Shown: piece after piece, positions 5,225 to 6,599 of the stretch
Layout: every line of letters begins with the position of its first letter
How positions within the stretch are numbered: position 1 is the first letter of the stretch
Assembly (NCBI GenBank): GCA_913058555.1
Contig: CAJXRJ010000432.1
Span: 1-6,599, forward strand
From: an uncultured bacterium
GTDB taxonomy: Bacteria > Planctomycetota > UBA1135 > GCA-002686595
DNA length: 6,599 nucleotides
Direction of reading: 5' to 3'
The notes under the pieces: model-generated
Told to the model about the DNA's origin: nothing
The model's input: only the letters and a program-made list of their open reading frames with translations
Databases searched by the model: none
Program-made: the position numbers and the translations under genes

Positions 5225-6412
5225 CTAGAACGTCAGCGCGATCTGAATGCCCGCACCGGCAGCGTTGTCGCCGTATTGGCCCACGAGGTCGATGCGCACG
5301 GTCTCGAAGGGCGAAAGGCCCAGACCTGCCGAGAAGAGGTCTTCCTGGGTGCTCTCGAGGTCAAAGGACGCGCCGGCCCGGAGCTGAGCCCAACCCGCGA
5401 GGTCGTACTCTGCGCCAAAGCGCAGGAATTGAGAGTCGTCGACCTCTTCGAATCGAGAGGTGGCCAACAGGTCAAGATCCCCCGTCAGGGTGAATCCTGA
5501 ACCCCGAAAGGCCGCTCCGACGGTCGGTCGCGCCTCCACCTTGTAGGTGAACTGGCGGCCGCTGGTGATCACGGTGTCGAAGCTGTCACTGATCAGGTTG
5601 TTGATCGCAAGCCCCGCGGTGAAGTTGTCGTTCAGGTCAACGGCCGCGCCGACATCGAAGTTGAAGCTGCTCTCCCGGTCGCGGAACTCGTCGTTGTCGA
5701 AATCGTCCTCCGCGTCATCCTCGTCGAAGTTCGTGACCGACGCCGCGTAGTTGAAGGTCTCGACGGACTGGAACTTTGGCGTGACCCCGATCGTGACGTC
5801 ACGGCCGAGGATCTGAACGCCCGTTGCGACCGAGACACCAAACTCAGTCACCGCAGCCGCGGCCACCACAGCATCCGACTGCAGATTGTCGAAGTCGGCC
5901 GAGTTGTTGGAGTTGTTGACGGTCGTGAGGTCGTTCGGATCGATGAACGGGAGGATCCTGGCATCCACGAACGTCCGCGCTGAGACGCCCAGGGTCACGT
6001 CGCCGGCGGGGAAGACGAAGCTCAGGCCCGCGCCAAACTGGGTGTCGAGGGCCCGCCCGTCGATGCCCTGGAGCTGGCTCGCCACCACCGGTCGTAAGGC
6101 GTCGGCCCCCGGTACGTCTGCCGCGTCGATGCGTTCCTGCAGCCTTTCAATGGAATCCTGGAGCTCGTCCACGCGATCGACGAGATCGTCCGGGTCCGCC
6201 GCAGTGAGCCCGACGAAGGGCACCACCATCGAGAAGCCTTGGTCCTTCACGTTGTGGTGCATCAACGCCGGGTTGATGAACGGAGAAACCTGGGGGTTAG
6301 AAGAAGCCACTCCGGCTCCGCCCATGGCCTGGTTCCGGGACCCAGAAGACTGGGCCGGGGCAAGGGGCGTGAGGGCGGCGATGGCAACGGCGGCGAGGAG
6401 GATTCGTGGCAT
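5225..6412 (-). CDS. TraF_2-type (PF13729-like) outer-membrane beta-barrel protein
   Basis: This 395-residue protein has a signal peptide (core LLAAVAIAALTPL, likely cleavage after APA at 20) and a final Phe after alternating hydrophobic residues (IQIALTF), the usual beta-barrel C-terminal signature. The start of the mature part, SRNQAMGGAGVASSN...INPAL (25-50), followed by VVPFVGLTAADPDDLVDRVDEL, resembles proteins annotated as conjugal transfer TraF (TraF_2), a FadL/PorV-like barrel group. The name is historical and does not imply conjugation. Residues 75-95 form an amphipathic helix with perfect a/d spacing (Leu77, Val81, Leu84, Ile88, Leu91, Ile95). The later region (about 127-395) is a series of beta strands. 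A very acidic loop at 229-247 (FDEDDAEDDFDNDEFRDRE) may bind cations or face outward. The ATG has no Shine-Dalgarno sequence. No transfer genes are nearby. A transport or structural role in the outer membrane is likely; the ligand is unknown. Confidence 0.85.
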   Translation of the reverse strand: MPRILLAAVAIAALTPLAPAQSSGSRNQAMGGAGVASSNPQVSPFINPALMHHNVKDQGFSMVVPFVGLTAADPDDLVDRVDELQDSIERLQERIDAADVPGADALRPVVASQLQGIDGRALDTQFGAGLSFVFPAGDVTLGVSARTFVDARILPFIDPNDLTTVNNSNNSADFDNLQSDAVVAAAAVTEFGVSVATGVQILGRDVTIGVTPKFQSVETFNYAASVTNFDEDDAEDDFDNDEFRDRESSFNFDVGAAVDLNDNFTAGLAINNLISDSFDTVITSGRQFTYKVEARPTVGAAFRGSGFTLTGDLDLLATSRFEEVDDSQFLRFGAEYDLAGWAQLRAGASFDLESTQEDLFSAGLGLSPFETVRIDLVGQYGDNAAGAGIQIALTF

Positions 6413-6420
6413 TCGAATGC
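6409..6420. repeat. 12-bp perfect palindrome over the barrel gene start codon
   Basis: GCATTCGAATGC reads the same on both strands and includes the ATG of the barrel gene (6412-6410). It could be an operator, but a 12-bp palindrome is expected about once or twice by chance in a window this size. Only its position is suggestive. Confidence 0.25.
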
Positions 6421-6489
6421 GGGGTGGGGGCAGAGGGGGCTCGGCTGACGAGGCGGCCCCGCGAGGGGGCGCTCTGTCGCACCTCCAGC
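6413..6489 (-). promoter_or_regulatory. Upstream region of the barrel gene
   Basis: On the coding (minus) strand this 77-bp stretch is C-rich just before the start (CCCCCACCCCGCATTCGA-ATG), so it has no purine Shine-Dalgarno sequence. A TAGGCT lies further upstream (6492-6487) and could be a poor -10 box, but no -35 box supports it. A promoter for the barrel gene is expected here or slightly upstream if the possible preceding gene is not co-transcribed. Confidence 0.3.
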
Positions 6490-6599
6490 CTAGCGCTCCG
6501 AATGGCGATTCCGGCGAGCGATTTCGGCGGGAGTCGGCTTGCCCAGCGGGACCTGGGAAGCAGGGTTCGCACAGTGGCTGGGAGTGCGCGGCGCCAAGC
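6490..6599 (-). CDS. Possible C-terminal tail of a minus-strand gene, partial
   Basis: An open frame enters from the right edge of the window and ends at a TAG at 6492-6490. It gives 35 residues ending in GKPTPAEIARRNRHSER. Of the three minus-strand frames here, this one has the highest third-position G+C by hand count (26 of 35 codons), which fits coding use in this window, but the sample is short. It would lie 77 bp upstream of the barrel gene on the same strand. No family can be recognised from so short a tail. A competing reading is a plus-strand start at the ATG at 6502, running off the edge. Either or neither may be real. Confidence 0.3.
   Translation of the reverse strand, partial: LAPRTPSHCANPASQVPLGKPTPAEIARRNRHSER
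6494..6520. repeat. GC-rich quasi-palindrome (hairpin-capable)
   Basis: The outer arms CGCTC (6494-6498) and GAGCG (6516-6520) are exact inverted repeats, and inside them CCGAAT faces ATT-C-CGG across a GGCG loop, with bulges. It overlaps the last codons of the possible minus-strand tail just before its stop. No T-run follows on either strand, so it is not a classical intrinsic terminator; it could be a Rho-independent-like pause, an operator or chance. Confidence 0.3.

Noticed and set aside
5225..6412. Conjugative or mobile-element region based on TraF similarity
   Set aside because: No relaxase, coupling protein, mating-pair genes, integrase or attachment site is present, and the TraF_2 label is applied to many chromosomal barrels.
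6297..6572. Minus-strand open frame of 91 codons at the right end
   Set aside because: It overlaps the start of the barrel gene in another frame, and its product is rich in Arg, Pro and Ser with no motif.

Overview
The window looks like an ordinary chromosomal stretch of a high-GC (roughly two-thirds G+C by eye), Gram-negative-type bacterium. An outer membrane is implied by a signal-peptide-bearing beta-barrel protein ending in Phe and by a lipoprotein. Most starts lack a Shine-Dalgarno sequence, and the style of the secreted proteins would fit Planctomycetota or Myxococcota. That taxonomic guess is weak and is inference only. Bases 3-36 are not biological: they are an Illumina Nextera (Tn5) read-2 adapter left on the contig end, so this looks like an assembly from a Nextera library.

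Layout, left to right. Bases 37-557 (minus) hold the first 173 codons of a zinc-less medium-chain dehydrogenase/quinone-reductase-like gene, cut off by the adapter. Bases 562-1398 (minus) hold an enoyl-CoA hydratase (crotonase) with both catalytic glutamates. The two are a tight bicistron: 4 bp separate them, and the downstream gene's ribosome binding site lies inside the crotonase 3' end. After 124 bp of spacer comes a secreted UshA/CD73-type 5'-nucleotidase (1523-3121, minus) with an intact metal centre. A 66-bp divergent spacer follows, then a 646-residue predicted lipoprotein of unknown function (3188-5128, plus). It converges, across 96 bp, on a TraF_2-type (PF13729-like) outer-membrane beta-barrel (5225-6412, minus). 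The last ~190 bp hold the barrel gene's upstream region, a GC-rich quasi-palindrome and possibly the C-terminal tail of another minus-strand gene.

Functionally there are two blocks. The left block is acyl-CoA/oxidoreductase metabolism in the cytoplasm. The right block is three independently transcribed envelope proteins: a periplasmic nucleotidase, a lipoprotein and an outer-membrane barrel. Nothing in the sequence ties the three together beyond adjacency. I see no RNA genes, insertion sequences, CRISPR arrays, phage genes or defence modules. The most concrete unusual observations are the adapter and the artefactual peptide it creates, the loss of all four structural-zinc cysteines in the dehydrogenase, a possible leaderless promoter for the nucleotidase, and the uncharacterised lipoprotein.
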